Shown one piece after another: positions 35,569-49,134 of a DNA stretch of 64,000 nt. The notes beneath the pieces are model-generated. The model was not told the origin of the DNA. It did not search any database and saw only the letters and a list, made by a program, of their open reading frames with translations. Source of the DNA: Trema orientale. Lineage: Eukaryota > Streptophyta > Magnoliopsida > Rosales > Cannabaceae. Each line of letters begins with the position of its first letter. The first letter of the stretch is position 1. The stretch covers positions 8,092-72,091 of the forward strand of contig JXTC01000309.1 in assembly GCA_002914845.1 (NCBI GenBank), in the 5' to 3' direction. Both the position numbers and the translations under genes were made by a program.

Positions 35569-38500
35569 CTACAAGTAATCCAGGAGCATTTTAGCCGAAG
35601 AATTCTTCAACCTACAGCTCTGTCCTAAATGTACATCCCCAAAAAGGTATCTGTATGATCAAATAAAAGAAAATGTGAAATATCCAACTTTCAAAAAAAA
35701 AAAAAAAATGAGAAGAAGAAGCAGCAGGAGGTTGCTTCTCTCTTTTCTAAAAAAGAACTTTCACCTGTATTCACAGTATTCAGCCCATGCACAGCGAGCT
35801 TTTCCATAATCCCAATAACAGTCCTCATCCCTCAAAGGTCCACGTTTGGCTGTTGGAAATTATATAAATCAGTAAATACTGCTTGAGGTAAACCTCCCAC
35901 CACTTTTTTTTTTCCTAATAAATCCTGATGGCAAAACTAAAATTAAAAGGATAAAATAGAAGAAGAAATATTTACCTTTGGTAACAAATGTTGAGGTTGC
36001 GTTCGGATGGACATCGTGCCACATCTGAAGCCACAACTCCCGCATTAGAACTGGGGATCTGACAATGTTCCTATGATTTGCTACAGGGAAATAAGGTCGG
36101 TTAATGTCCATACTTCTGCATTAAATTTATTAAATTAATTTGTATCAAATGCTTAAAAAAATGAGTGAAACATTTGAGTTCTACGAAAACCAAATCCTGA
36201 TGGCTGCCATCATCGGTTTCAAAAATCAATCTCACCTTTATCAAGCTCCCATACTGCTGTCCTCTTACCCGGAATACTAACAGAATCTTCATAATATGTA
36301 ACATACTTGGTCCTAGGTGACTTTGTCATGTTGGGAATAATGTCTACATCATGAATATGTTCTACATTCAATTCCATTTGTACATCAGACCCATCATGCT
36401 CTGCCTGGAATTTAGAAGAAAAAGAAATGAGAACAAAAAAGACAAATAAATAAAGAAAAAAAGAGAAAGATATGCAAAATGTATAATCAAAAGGGTCATT
36501 GACATATCAAACATGCGTACCTGAGGTGCCCTTGTTATGTTTACTTTTGGTCCAAGCCAATTCTTGCACCAGGAAAGAGAATGATATGGTACCTGTTAAT
36601 GAATGTGTTCGTTAACAGGACAATCTATCTTTTTTCAATGAAAACCTGACAGCAACGGCATCTAAAATTATTTAGCTTACTGTTTCATCCCCACTTGTAG
36701 CGCCTGGATTTCCTTCCACAACATTCCCTGACCTATGTAAAAATTGGAAGTAAAATATGATTTTGAGGAGACTATGCAATTCATATTTGCCTGTATATGG
36801 ATATATAGTATACCATTTTGTTCATTGTGATTAACGACTCAGTTGGACTGAAGGATACTTACCTTGAGGTCAGTGTACCTTCAATTTCATAAATCACATC
36901 AGTAATGATCCAATTATCAGGGTAAGGCTTGCCACTGGGTGCAAAATAGTACCCAACCTGTTTTATCATGGTCAAGATAAAACTGCATTACAACATCACA
37001 GAGAAGTAGGACTAAGAGCCATAAGTAATTAATATAATTTCCATTACTCCTTGAGGTTGCCATGCCTAGAGAACTTCAAGAAGCAATAGAAAAGGTAATA
37101 AATATGCTGCTAAGTTATCCAAGCCAACATACAAAAATGAACCTTTTCAAGAACAGTGGTTTGGTCACGTCATATAGGGCTTTTTTTTTTTTTTTTGGCA
37201 TTATACCTCAGTCTTCGAATCTATTCCATAGATACAAAAGACGTTTCTTATAGGCGGCCTCTCCCAAGGAGTAAGTGGATTAAAAACTGGATCACCATGA
37301 TATGACCTGAAATATGCAGCATTGATCAGAGTCCCATAGGAAAGATGACAGAAAAAAGTATCATCTATGCCCGCTAAAAGTCACAAAATAACAGAAGAGA
37401 CTAAAGCATAAGGTTGTAGGATGTACTGAAAAACTGTCGCTATCATTTCAGACCATTGATTTAGAGAAGTACAGCTACTACTAACAACAAAGTCTAAACG
37501 CCTTCACCTCAAACATTTGTCTTTAAAAAAAATAAATAAAAAGAAAAAATCAGGCCTGATTGCAAATTCATCTCATCATTACAAAGAGGTAGTAGTAACC
37601 ACTTTGAGAAATATAGGTTGGTGATTAAATGACATCTAACAGGCTACAGTAATTCTTGACGAAAATATTAACATGTGATGCAAAGACAACATAGTGAAAC
37701 TAGAAAAGCCAATTTGCAGTTAGCCAGTTACTTCATGTGTACGTGGTTTTAAGTTTCACTCCTTAAAGCATAGACAAAGTATAATTTGTGTATTTTGCCC
37801 TCCGCATTAGAAAGACAAGTGTGAAAAAAGTTTTATGTTTTTCATCCGGAAACAATACGCACTTCTGTAATTGATACAACAGCCTCTTACTGTCTGGATC
37901 ATAATCCTCTATTGCTTTGAAAAAGGTCCCATCTGACATTTCCCGAGCAGAAAAAGATAACTGAGTAGGGAGTCCGCATTCCATGTTAGTAAAATTAGTC
38001 TCAGCTATTTCAGTAATCGATGGATAGGCATCAAATCCTGAAAATATAAGATGGCAACACGTATGAGCTTGATAACATCTAACACCCAGAATGACAAAAC
38101 CAACATGGGTCTCAAGCTTTTACCATGGGTTGAAGGAATTTCAATATTGATTATATTTGTTGGCCACCCAGAGAAATTTGACCGAGATTCCTGCTCATCA
38201 CAATGATATGTGTGATGACCTCTGCTGCTCCCCCAAGAGAAATGCTTTGAGTATACATTCTCTGCCCTACAATACTTTGAAAATGGCATCATCCATAGGG
38301 AAGAACCAAATGAATTGAACAACAGACGAGCTGTCCCCTGATCCTCACAAAATTATATGACAAGCATATGTCAGCCATCAGGAAAGGCAACCAAAACCAA
38401 CAGGACAAGGTTTTAGTCATGATTAATGATATCAGGTTTGAAAACAAGCTAGTGAGTTTTGTTAATTCCAACTCACTACAGAAAGCATAGGTTTCAAAGT

Positions 38501-40459
38501 TAGTTATGTCCTAATATTTGGGATAAATATACACTTTAGTATTTGAAGGAGAATGTCACCATAGTCATCTAACAAAATAATACCGGAATATACTAGAGTG
38601 AAACAGAGTAAAGTAACGAAAATAACAGGATAAGTCGGGACTTTCCATAAGGAAAAGCTTTTGAGTGACATTTTAACTACAGTTTCACACAAAGCACAAA
38701 TTAAAAGGTAACCTCAACTATAGAAAAGTCACTTAATTAATTTTACTCTTGGCCTTAAGTTGGTGTACCTCAAACAAAGCATAAGAGATTAATTTACATT
38801 TTCTACTAGCACAAGGCAGAGTTCAAAAACTTGAAGGATAAAAATCAAGCTAAAAGAGACTCAGTGGTTCTCGGATTTAATAGGAAAATTGTCAAAAACT
38901 TCAAAGATTATCACGTTTAAAAATGGATAAATAAGAAATGAAGTGCTATGCAGTACCCAAAAATGGAAGACCTCAATAATGGTTGTGAGAGGAATAACCT
39001 CAGAAATAGGAAGACCAAATGTTAATCCAGAAAGTGCTGCTTTCACTGTCTCGGTTGCACCAAGAAGAGGAGCTCCTGCAATCAGTTCAGCGTTATAAAA
39101 CCAATTAATTAGTAACATGAGTAACCACCCCAGAAGTTAAATATTTGATGTGAGTGCTTACTTTTTGAAGTAGATAATCAAAACAAACAGTCAAAGGAAA
39201 AGTACCCAAAAAAAAAAGAAAAAAAGAAGAGGTTAGAGTACAGGGCATACCAACAGCAAAATAGGCATGAATATGTTCGTCCAGCCACTGGTTGTAATGT
39301 TTCGGTGCAATTTCCAGCTTTAACCATTCCAAGAAGTACTGGAAAACATTGTTACCCAATGAATGAGCAAACACTAAAGAGGGGCCTCCTCGAAGTTTTA
39401 ATGCAGTTTCAAATGTCAACCTGCAAAGAAACAAGAGCATTTGGAAATTCTAAGCATCACTGATCAAATATTGAGACCAGTGTCAAAACTAGGAACGACA
39501 TCATAAACTTGTGTTGTATATACACACTTTAGCTTGTGAAAGTAAAGGTCTCGCTCCTCAAGCATCGATGGTGACAATCTCCAGTCATATGGAACAGCAA
39601 TGATTGCATTAGCCTCAATACCAAACTCAATACACCACTTAATCCATTCCTTCCATACTGAAGAAAGAGGGCCTGCAAACCAAAAGAAGGAGTGATACTT
39701 CAATCTTGTATGACACAAATGGCTTACAATTCTTTCCTATTTTACACGAAATAACACCCAAAACACACCTGTTATATAGCCAGGATCAAGTTCTGTGATT
39801 GCTGAAAGACCACTATCAGGCCGGGACTTGCACTGAGGGTGATCAGTTTGGTTGTACGGGTCCAACATCATGCACTTAAGCCAACAATTGACCGCAGAAA
39901 GAAGCTTCAGGACAAAGGGTATTTCAAATTTAGCTCCTTCTCTTTAACCCAACATTCATAATTTTCATTCGTTCATTTTTATTTATTTTTTTTTTTTATG
40001 ATTTTCCTTTTGAACCAAGAAAGATATAAAAAATACAATAAAAATGAAAACCAATCAATAGTGGCAGTTTCAGCAAGATTCTCGTTCTGACAACACGAAC
40101 ATTTTTTCAGGTACCACCATAGCCATGTTCTTGGGACCAATACTCATCACAATATTCAAAATTGTCGAAATGTATCCATACAAACATAATAAAGATTCAA
40201 GATTGATGGCAAAGGAAAGAAATGGCGTTACCTTGGTGGTGTCAAGCCAGACCAAATCGAGGGGGTTGAAGTCGAGAGGGGAGTAGGGGCAGTCGAGGAT
40301 GGACCAGGCGCGGAGCTGGGTGGAGGCGAAGCCGGGGATGATGATCCCCGAGAGCTTGGAGTAGTCGCCGGCGAAGTCTCCTCCGGCGCCGGCGGAGGAG
40401 CAGAGGAGGAGGAGGAGGGCGGCGGAGGCGAAGAGGAAGAGACGAGTAGGCTCTCGCAT
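35569..40459 (-). CDS. PSAT1: Phospholipid:sterol acyltransferase 1 (LCAT family)
   Basis: Fifteen exons on minus: 40232-40459, 39769-39904, 39528-39672, 39251-39420, 38999-39075, 38124-38337, 37863-38037, 37207-37306, 36863-36957, 36681-36732, 36521-36592, 36236-36404, 35976-36080, 35765-35849, 35569-35650. They join in frame to 634 residues, against 633 recalled for Arabidopsis PSAT1. The N-terminus has a hydrophobic anchor (LFLFASAALLLLLCSSAG). LCAT features are present: the IIPGFASTQLRAW lid-side block, the nucleophile motif VFAHSLGNNVF, Asp in SGDETVPYHSL and His in EHDGSD. The enzyme moves acyl chains from phospholipids to sterols at the ER, making sterol esters. The last exon (GDVHLGQSCRLKN...DYL, stop at 35569-35571) is short. 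The donor before it reads CAGGTGA, so a retained intron would stop at once. Borders are well supported by homology and phase. Confidence 0.95.
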
Positions 40460-41619
40460 TGGGGGAGTGGAAGAGGGGTCTCTCTCAGTTGGAGAGAGAA
40501 AGAAGAAGAAGAAGAAGAAGAAGAGGGATTGTAGTCGTTATGGTAATGAATATGAGCGAGCGAGCATAGCATGAGGAATGGAGTTGGGGGAGAGAAATAT
40601 TTGGGCGTTGGTTGGAACTTTTGGTGCTTTCTGCGTGTACCAGTCTTCGTCTCCACAGTTATGGCTTTTGCCTCCTGCTTTTGCTTACACACACGCACTT
40701 GAAAAGTAAAAAATTAAAATAAGAAAAAGAAAAAAGAAAAAAGGGGGTTTAATGTTTCTAACTTTCTATCATTCTTTTCTTCTTCTTTTTTTTTTTTCCT
40801 AAGATTTATTCTGGAAAATATTGACTTTGTCTCCTATGGGATAATTTTTTTCGGAATTGCCTTCTAGAGACACGTGAGAAATAGATAATTAACAACTTAT
40901 CGCTTCTAATCTGTTTTTAAGAAAATTGTTTCTCGTTATTTAATTGTCAAAGAGAGTGATTGTGTTCGAATTTCATGAGTGTAATTATATAAATTTGTTA
41001 TGTGACGATTCAAGATTGGTCAAAGTAAAAACAATAAATACAAAGAATACAAGACTAGTATAAAGGTGAAGGAAGAATGCAAGGAATGGTAAATAATGAC
41101 AAATAAATATCTTGTTTTTTGACTTTTCTGAAAAAAAAAAACAAAAATTCTTGATTTTTCAATTTTGCAAAATAATACCATGTTATTTCAGGTTTTTGCA
41201 AATTTACACCTTAAACAAGATAAAAGACACAAATACCCTACTTTAAGTAATTAGAAACACATAAACACTAATTATGTCATAATAAATTGTTTTATAAATA
41301 TTTCTTACCCCTTTCATTAAAAGATTAAAGAGAAAAAGAGCTAAAAAAATACAAAAAGGAAATGTTGTTTTGCAATAATTGAAAGAATTGAAACAAATAC
41401 CTTATACCTATATCAAAAATAGAATTTGTGATATCCCAAGAATCAAAATTTCAAAGCACTTAACCACACGTTTTTCTTTTCATATGAAAAACTTTTTAAG
41501 AATTTTATATTCAAGCTTGAGGGTTTTGAAGATTTTTAAAAATATATAAATATAATTCTTATTAGGGTCACAAGTAGCGGATCTTGCTAACTTGCTCCCG
41601 GAGGCAAGAGGTCCCGGAG

Positions 41620-42191
41620 TAGGAATAGCAATGGGGCGGATCGGGGACGGTTTTTCAATTACCATCCCCATTCCCGAAAGTCAATCACAATACCATGCCC
41701 GCCCCATTAACCATTCTTTTAGATGCGGGGACGGTGCGGGTATTAACCAATGGATAACGGGGAAAACCGCGGTTACCCATTACCCATTGATAATATTAAA
41801 ATATTAAAAAATTAAGATGAAAATACTAAATCCTTTTCATAATCAACAAAATATTAAACACAACAATATACTAATAATTTTTAAACTCTAAAATTTAAAT
41901 ATATAAGTACGTATAACTCTCCAAAATCATTATTTTACCAAAGATATAATAATATAAATAGTGTAAAATTAAATAGATATTTATATGTATAATAATTTTT
42001 CTATGTAAATATATATATCGGGGCGGGTACGGTGCGGATTATATTAATACCGTCCCCGTACTATACCCGCATATTAACGGTACGGTTATTCTCCGCCCCG
42101 GTCATTTTCCCCGCTTGAGCGGTTTTTCCCCTCCCTATTCGGATCGGATAACCACGGATACCCGTAACCATGGGTTATATTGCCATCCCTA
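41620..42191. mobile_element. hAT-type MITE, copy 2
   Basis: 572 bp, with ends TAGGAATAGCAATGGGG and, reversed, TAGGGATGGCAATATAACCC. A perfect 8-base duplication TCCCGGAG flanks it (41612-41619 and 42192-42199). It is the reverse complement of 26385-26949: both carry the CATGGGTTATATTGCCATCCC-type end and the CCGCTTGAGCGGTTTTTCC block. It encodes no protein and belongs to a recently or moderately recently mobile family. Confidence 0.92.
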
Positions 42192-43206
42192 TCCCGGAGC
42201 CACCAATGTTAGTTCGTCGGACAACAATTGCGATGGGCCGTAGGCCTTAGCTATGGCTGCGTTCAGAGTAGCTAGTGCTAGAGAAAGAGACTAGGGGATT
42301 ATGTGGTCTTGGTGTGTTTAGCGGACTTGAGCTAAAACAAGAAAGACATATACATCAATCCCTCATATGACTTTAAACAGAATAACATATAACTGGAAAC
42401 TTAGACTAGTTTGACTGATAAAACTCATGGGAAAAAAAAAAAAAGTCAAAATTATAAACCTCCATCAAGCATCAGTTTTTATATAGACCAATTTAAACGA
42501 AGTTATAGATACTGAAAATTCTAGCCACAATAACACCGATCTACTTTCCATTTTCCTCTATTCAATGCCACTCTCTATTTCATATAAAAAGAGCGAAGAA
42601 TTAACAACACTGGTTTCACTCCAACTTCGCCGCCTCTACTATTGTCGTACCCACATCTGTTTTTTTCTTACAATCATAATAAAATCGACCTTCCAACTCG
42701 ATTTCACACAAGGCTGTGGCACCCACGGTGGAGAGAAAAAAATAGTGGAAAGCCTCCATATTTGAAGATTTTCTTCTAACTTAGTAGCTCTAATGGAGCG
42801 TCTATTCATCTCCCTCACCAAAATAACATCGTTTAATACTTTTACCTTTTGTTTTTTTATTTTTACAATTTTTTAAATTAAAAGTAAATTAAATTAGTTA
42901 TAAAACATTTTAGAAATTATAATAATATTTAATACTTTTTATTAATCCAATAAGGTATAGTATGGTTTTTTTATTATTAATAAATTTACAATCATAAGGT
43001 ACAAATTTAGAGACATTTGAAATGTCAAGCTATTATTTTGTAAAACGAAAAGTCAGGATACTTTTTTTTTCCAGAAAAATCAAAAGATAAGATTTTTTTT
43101 GTCATTATGCCTAATCGAAAATAAAAAGAATTGGATATTACTTTTGGCTTCTAGTTATACAATTAGTCTTTCCTAAAATAAAAAAATAAAATTATAATGC
43201 CTATTG

Positions 43207-43300
43207 AGGCTAGCTCAATGAATAGAGTGGAGTGGGGTGGGATGAGGGTGTGATTTGGGTATTAGGTCAGAAATTCGTCTCCCAAGGTACATGAATTATA
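43207..43300 (+). repeat. tRNA-like SINE fragment (tentative)
   Basis: GAGGCTAGCTCAATGAATAG resembles a SINE A-box head, and AGGTCAGAAATTCGTCTCCC resembles a decayed B-box about 45 bases later. No tail or duplication was identified. Confidence 0.35.
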
Positions 43301-44053
43301 TGGATAATTTGTTGTGGGAAAAAATGTCTAGACATTTGCTAAATTTAATCTATAAAATTCATTTAAGTATTTGGTAAATTATAGATTATGTATGCTATAA
43401 AGTGATATTTTAAATAATTTGTATTATGAAAGTAAAATTAGCTTTGAAAAGCAACTCTTATTCTGCTTTTCAAATCTTATTCAAATTGGCGGTTACGTAA
43501 AAACTCTTAGAATCCGCCGATCACAAGTACGAACTTGCTAAATGCCTATTATTCATGATTTTTTCGTTAACATTTTTTAAAAGCTAAAAGCAACAACTAT
43601 ATAGGAGTAAAAAAAAAGTAGCAACCATAATCAATTTCAAACGGACCCGTAATCTAAATTTGGTTTCTACAATTTCGAATATAAATTTCAATGTTATGTT
43701 TTTTTTTTTTAGTCATAATTTTGGATTATGGAGTTTCAAATACCCCGTTAAAAGAAATTGGGCAATAGCTGCAATACTACAACCTTAGAAAGTGAAATTA
43801 AGTAATTAACAAAAGGGCTCTTTTTTCTTTTTTTTTTTTTTAACAATGGTCGCTCATGTAAAAGTTAATTGCTTAGGAAATTAATTTTGGTCGTGGTAAA
43901 AGTTAACTTTGCAAATAATATTTTTTAAGTCAATTTACAGATAAGTATAAGTATTTATCTTAAAGTCATTTGCAATAGCCTTCTCCTATTAAGGGCCAAA
44001 AATAAAAAATTCAATGGCCAAAACTGCGACAATTCTTTTTGTTTCCCCCATTT

Positions 44054-44495
44054 TATGGCATGTTTATTTTGTTGTAATCGTAATCGGGATAAATGAAAGG
44101 GAAAATAAATAGGAGAAAAATAGAGGAGAATCGGAGTCATCATTTATATTACGTTGTTTACTTTAAACTTATGGGAAAGGGAATTAAATTCATTAAAAAG
44201 CTATTCATATGTTTACTTAACACAAGAAACGCAATGGGAATGCTATAATTGACTGAATTATAGATATTTTGGAGATAAACTTATATTTTATTATTTTAAT
44301 TATAAATATATAGCTGAGAGTCTTTACAGATAGTGATATTCCTTAGGCTGTTAGGAGGGGAAGCATTCTCATTCTTTTCCCCCAATTTTATGTGGACCCC
44401 ACACAGTTCTCCCATTCCCATATTTTGGTAAATAACTAAATGGGAATCATTACCACATATATGATTTACATTACCCTTTAGTAAACATGCCATTA
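44054..44495. mobile_element. TIR element beginning TGGCATGTTTA (tentative)
   Basis: The left end is ATGGCATGTTTATTTTGTTG and the right end, reversed, is ATGGCATGTTTACTAAAGGG. It is about 440 bp of AT-rich sequence without coding potential. I could not find a clean target duplication, so the family is uncertain. Confidence 0.45.
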
Positions 44496-45008
44496 AAGTT
44501 AAAATTGCGACAAATTCAAGAGTCATCGGTGGTTATGTAAAAAGTGCCCAAAAAAACATGGTTCAGAGATTAAAATTGGAGAAAATATTATAAAATGACA
44601 TTGTATTTAATTTTTTTTTAACGAAACTCCCGTGTTTTAAAAAATATGATAAAATCCTTTTGAATTTGATGTTTTATTACAAAAAAGCCTTATGATTAGA
44701 CTGGTTTTGAAATCCGTCATTCTCATGTAAATTAAATTAAGAAAATTAATAAAAAATGACAAACTCACCCCTTAATAGATGATAGACCTAGATTTATATT
44801 ATAATTTTATGTTGTATAACTTATTTTCAGATAAATTTTTATATAATTTTTTAAATAGCATCTTAGTAAATTAACTGCTTTAAATTGATGTCAGGTATAA
44901 ATTTGTAACAGATTTTAAATCTAAATATCAATATTGATAAGAACCAAAATACAAAGTATAATTTGAATAAAGTGGCAAAATACAAAATATAAAAGTGATA
45001 TTATCTAA

Positions 45009-45369
45009 TAGGGATAATTGCAAAAAAATACCCTCATGTTTGGATGTTCTGCAATTTAAACTTTGAAGTTTGGATTCCGCAAAATAATACCCTGAGATTA
45101 CAAATTTTTGAAAATTAATACCTTGTGTTAATTTTTAACTGATAAAATATAATAATATTATCAAAATTAAGATGAATAATATGGATTAATCTAGTTTTAA
45201 TCGAGGATATTATTATTTTTTCGTTCTTAAAATTGGTCAAAAAATTTGTCCGAGTATTAATTTTCAGAAATTCTTAATCTCAGAATATTATTTTGGAGAG
45301 TCCAAACTTCAGGGTTTAAATTACAGAACACCTAAACTTCAGAGTATTTTTTTTTTGCAGTTATCCCTA
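45009..45369. mobile_element. Tourist-like MITE in the EXO84C upstream region
   Basis: 361 bp with ends TAGGGATAATTGCAAAAAAA and, reversed, TAGGGATAACTGCAAAAAAA. It is flanked by TAA on both sides (45006-45008 and 45370-45372), as in PIF/Harbinger (Tourist) insertions. Matching inner blocks such as TTTGGATTCCGCAAAATAAT are mirrored on the right arm. The right end lies about 300 bases from the EXO84C start codon. Confidence 0.65.
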
Positions 45370-45666
45370 TAAGACAATATTACAGGAAGATCTCGTCGAA
45401 ATGAGGCCGTTTTACGAGTCTAAAATAAAGTCACCGACCCCCACAAAAAGAAAAACCGTTGGGATTTTGGCGGCTTGGCCGGTTCCTTGTAGATTACCGA
45501 TTGAACCAAAGTTAGTTAGTTATTCAAAAAGCGAGCGAGGGAAACAAAGCTCGAAATACGGGAGCAGAAAACGAGGCCACACACTCCCTCTTCTCTTCAC
45601 AACACTCTTCTCACGTCGTCTCTTTCTCTGGTCCTGTTTGTTTCTCGGGAAAATTATTCGTTTTCC

Positions 45667-48600
45667 ATGGAAGCCTCCTCCACCTCTTCGAGATTCCGCT
45701 TCAGAGACCACAATTCGGATACGGAGAAAGCCTCGCCTTCCGTCACCGACTCCGACGTCTCCTCCGCTTCAAGCGACGGCGATGACGACGAGTCCGATCT
45801 TGCATCCATGACTGGAAGAGTACGTAATTTTTCTCTTTTTAGTTTTATATTTTTTTGGACCCTTCTTTTTATATAAATATTTATATAATAATATATACAA
45901 CAGGGCATTAAGCATCTTTGTTCGGAACTCTTGGAGTTAAAGCTGGCATCCAATGAAGAATTCCACAAAAACATTTTTTCTAATTACGAAGCTTTCATCG
46001 GGTAACGCAAAATTTGGACCTAAAACATTAAAAATTAAATGAATAAATGTTGAACTGAGATTATATAATACATGTTCGTATTATCAAAATCACAGAATAT
46101 TTAATGAAGCAGAGCGCTTGGAAACTGAGCTGGACCAACTGAAGGACCATATTTCGACTCAAAAGAGGTTGATTAGAAAGCTCGTGGATGTCACGTGTAC
46201 TAAGGTTTCAGTCTCAGAGGAAACAATGGGCCCAATCATTGAGGACTTTGTCTCTTCCGAACCACCTCCTCTAAACGAGTTCGAAGATCACATGAACAAC
46301 ATATCAGAAACATTGGATTTTCTGCTGTTTGAGAAAAATTTAGATGAAGCACTCGATGTTATCGAATTCGAGGATGAAAATCTTCGAAGGATGAAGGTTG
46401 AGGGCACTCTTGCTTTGGATGATCTAAGCTTGTTTTATGATTCCGCAATTTCTGAGAGGAAGGGTGCTCTGACACTAGAGTTGACCCTCTTAGCTGAAAA
46501 CCCGAGAATCACTGCGCCGGAGCTCCAAAAGGCGCTGTCGGGGCTTTATAGGCTTGGAGAGGCTCATCTTGCTGATGAGTTGATGCTGAAATACTACCAT
46601 GCGCGAATTGAAACCGGAATACGCGATCTACAACGTTCGGAACCGTTTTCCAATGGAGTTTACGTAAGAGAGCTTGCAAAGGTTGTGTTTTCTTTGATTG
46701 CTCAAGCAGCGAGAAGCTTTGCCATGTTGAATGGAGATACTAGTCTTTATACAAAGGAGCTTATCCAGTGGTCACTTGGGGAGACCAGCGTTTATATTGA
46801 TTGTTTCAATCATTATATTGAGTCCATCTCAGAAGTAAGCGAGGGATTGTCAACGGCAGTACAAGCAGCCCAAGTTTCAATGTCGTTTTGTTCTTTGTTA
46901 GAGACTCAGGGATTAATGTTGCTGCCGTACTTGATCCACCATATCCGGACTTCTATGGAAGGTGTTCTACACTCACGGTTAGAACACTTCAAGAAAGTCA
47001 TCGCTATCTTTACCACGGCGGATTCTTGGGATTTAGGTAGATATCTTGTAACCGAAATTACGAATGAAGGACGTAATCCAATGATTCTTGGGCAAGAACC
47101 AGAATATTGCCTGCTTACCAGCAGTGGTTGGAAGTTTTTAACACTAGTGCAGGTTTGTCTAGCTAGTTGTGGTAACCTCTAGCATACTTTTACTTTTAAC
47201 AATATGTTTTCTTAAGTTGTCATTGCGCATAGCCATAATCGTTATCATTCTATGAAAATGAGAAAGAACCATCCCATAATCAGTTTAGTATAATTTTTTC
47301 TTTAGTTCTTCTTCTAAACTTGCGGACTGTGAAACTAAAACTCGTTGATTGTTGCCGTGATTTGTATTGATTTCCCTTTCCCCCCTTTGTTTAGGCTATC
47401 ACAGAAGGTGTTACTCCTCTAGTTGCCCTCCAAATGGAAGACTCGATCTTTAGTGGACTCATAAACCTCTTCAAGGATTATGTTGCTATCCTTGAAAGAG
47501 CCCTCATCCATGTCACTGAAAATGATGATCCAAGAATCAATTTAGCTGTATCACTCCCACAACAGATCTCTATTCTAGCCAATCTTTCAGCACTTGAGCA
47601 ACTATTCCCAAAAATGGTTAGAGCCGTTCATGAAGGCCTCCATCCGGTCAATTCTGACGACACAAATGAACACACCGTAATCAGTTACCAAGAGAAAGAA
47701 CTTGATAGCTTAACATTGTTCACTCAAGAGGCTTCAAGTCAGCTCAGATTTCGATTTTGCTGCCAATATATTGACAGGATAATGTCCAATGAAATTAGCT
47801 ACAAACTCACTCCGGAAGTTCGCAGCGAGGGAATGCCCTCTGTCACATTTCAGGTATTAATTTCCCTATGATTTTTCTTTTACTCCCTCATGTGGCTGTC
47901 TTAGTTCCTTTTTGTATTTGTCTCCTGACAATTAGAGGGGTCGTTTGCTTGTTGTCAATTTGCTTGATGCTTATTTGGCTTTGAATTGGTCTGTCACTAT
48001 TAGGTGTTGTTTCTAGAACTGAGGAAATTGGAAAGACTAGGTGAAGACAATGTTTTTGAGAAGGAATGGATACTGGAGTTACAGAGGGAGCTTGTAGAAA
48101 TCACATTTATTCAGATTGCAACTAAAAAAGACATGTGGGCTACTACTGAGGAGAATTTGGCTAGAGAAAATTCCATCAATAACAAGCAGGTTTATGATTT
48201 TATTTTATTTTATGCCTTGTAACTTTTTTCTGCACCTTTATCAGTGCTCCTAGTCCTACTATGTTCATTCACTTAAAATGTTTTACTGTATTCTTAGATA
48301 ACTATTTTTCGTTCCTGTATTTGCTTCTAGCAGTTTATTCTGGACTTGCAATTTCTAGCTGAAATCACCAAGTATGGAGGGTATTTCTCCAACAATCCTT
48401 TGGTTCTCGCAGATCTCATAAAATCAGCCTGTCTTTCAGTAGGCTTGATTCCCGAAAGGTAACATACTTACAGTTGCATGTTGCTTACATGAGATTAGCC
48501 AACTCAAAACCTCAAATTGAAGAACAAATAGTTTATCTCTTTCTTGGCCCCTCAAATTGCACTTTTGTCCAATCTGTCACACCTCAATTAAAATCTGGGT

Positions 48601-49134
48601 GGGGGTAATGGAATGGTACATTTGAAAGTTTATAAGCCAAAATTGGATGGCGTTATAGTCAGGCCCAAATATTAAATTTAACCCAAAAAAATTTGGTTTT
48701 TAATTTTCTGATCGATCATCTGCGTGTGCAGAGATGTAAATGACAATAGCTATGAGCTAGATTCAGTCAATGAAGTGATCCAAAATCTGATCGAGAGTGA
48801 AAAGACAACATTACTGATTCAAGATATTGAGGAATCTATGAGCGTTTTGGGAGAGGAAGCACTAGAAGTCCAGTCCGAGATTGCAGATAACTCGGCAGCA
48901 TCAATTGGTGATCATCTATTGGAAGAGGACATCAGATCAACTATTACAAACTTGGAAGACTCTTCTACGAGCTTGGGAATTATTACATGTGAAAGTCTAA
49001 GTCACGATCACGAGGCAGATGATGAAACCAATATCAGCACTGAAAAATATGATCTACCATCCTTACCATTGTCCGTGGATGTCGTCGAGGAAGGGGATAA
49101 TAACGACATAAATCAAGATGTTCCCTCACTCTGA
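45667..49134 (+). CDS. EXO84C: Exocyst complex component EXO84C-like
   Basis: Seven exons (45667-45819, 45904-46001, 46096-47152, 47395-47853, 48004-48189, 48331-48458, 48732-49134) join in frame to 827 residues. The first 50 residues are Ser/Asp-rich and probably disordered. Then comes the Vps51/EXO84-type N-terminal coiled coil: GIKHLCSELLELKLASNEEF and ERLETELDQLKDHISTQKRL. The block ISETLDFLLFEKNLDEALDV and a long helical C-terminal domain follow. The exocyst tethers secretory vesicles to the plasma membrane before fusion, and EXO84 contacts SEC10/SEC15. I favour the C paralogue because of the blocks CSELLELK and SETLDFLL, but this is from memory. The last ~130 residues are acidic and not obviously conserved. 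The start ATG gives an in-frame acidic leader. Confidence 0.85.

Larger units (their letters stand above)
40460..45666. other. Intergenic region between divergent PSAT1 and EXO84C genes
   Basis: 5.2 kb between two start codons facing away from each other. Next to PSAT1 there is a (GAA)n run at about 40498-40524, probably leader. Beyond it are AT-rich DNA, a hAT MITE (41620-42191), a SINE-like segment (about 43207), a TIR element (about 44054-44495) and a Tourist-like MITE (45009-45369) just before the EXO84C promoter. No other gene is seen. Confidence 0.6.

Noticed and set aside
40228-40698. 156-codon Ser/Pro-rich frame on minus over the PSAT1 start
   Set aside because: Shadow frame of PSAT1 exon 1 and its GAA-rich leader.
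42200-42300. Possible LTR fragment next to the hAT MITE
   Set aside because: GC content differs from the flanks, but no TG...CA ends or duplication could be found.
45401-45811. 136-codon plus frame upstream of EXO84C
   Set aside because: Overlaps the EXO84C leader and first exon in another frame; rich in Pro/Arg from CT-rich UTR sequence.
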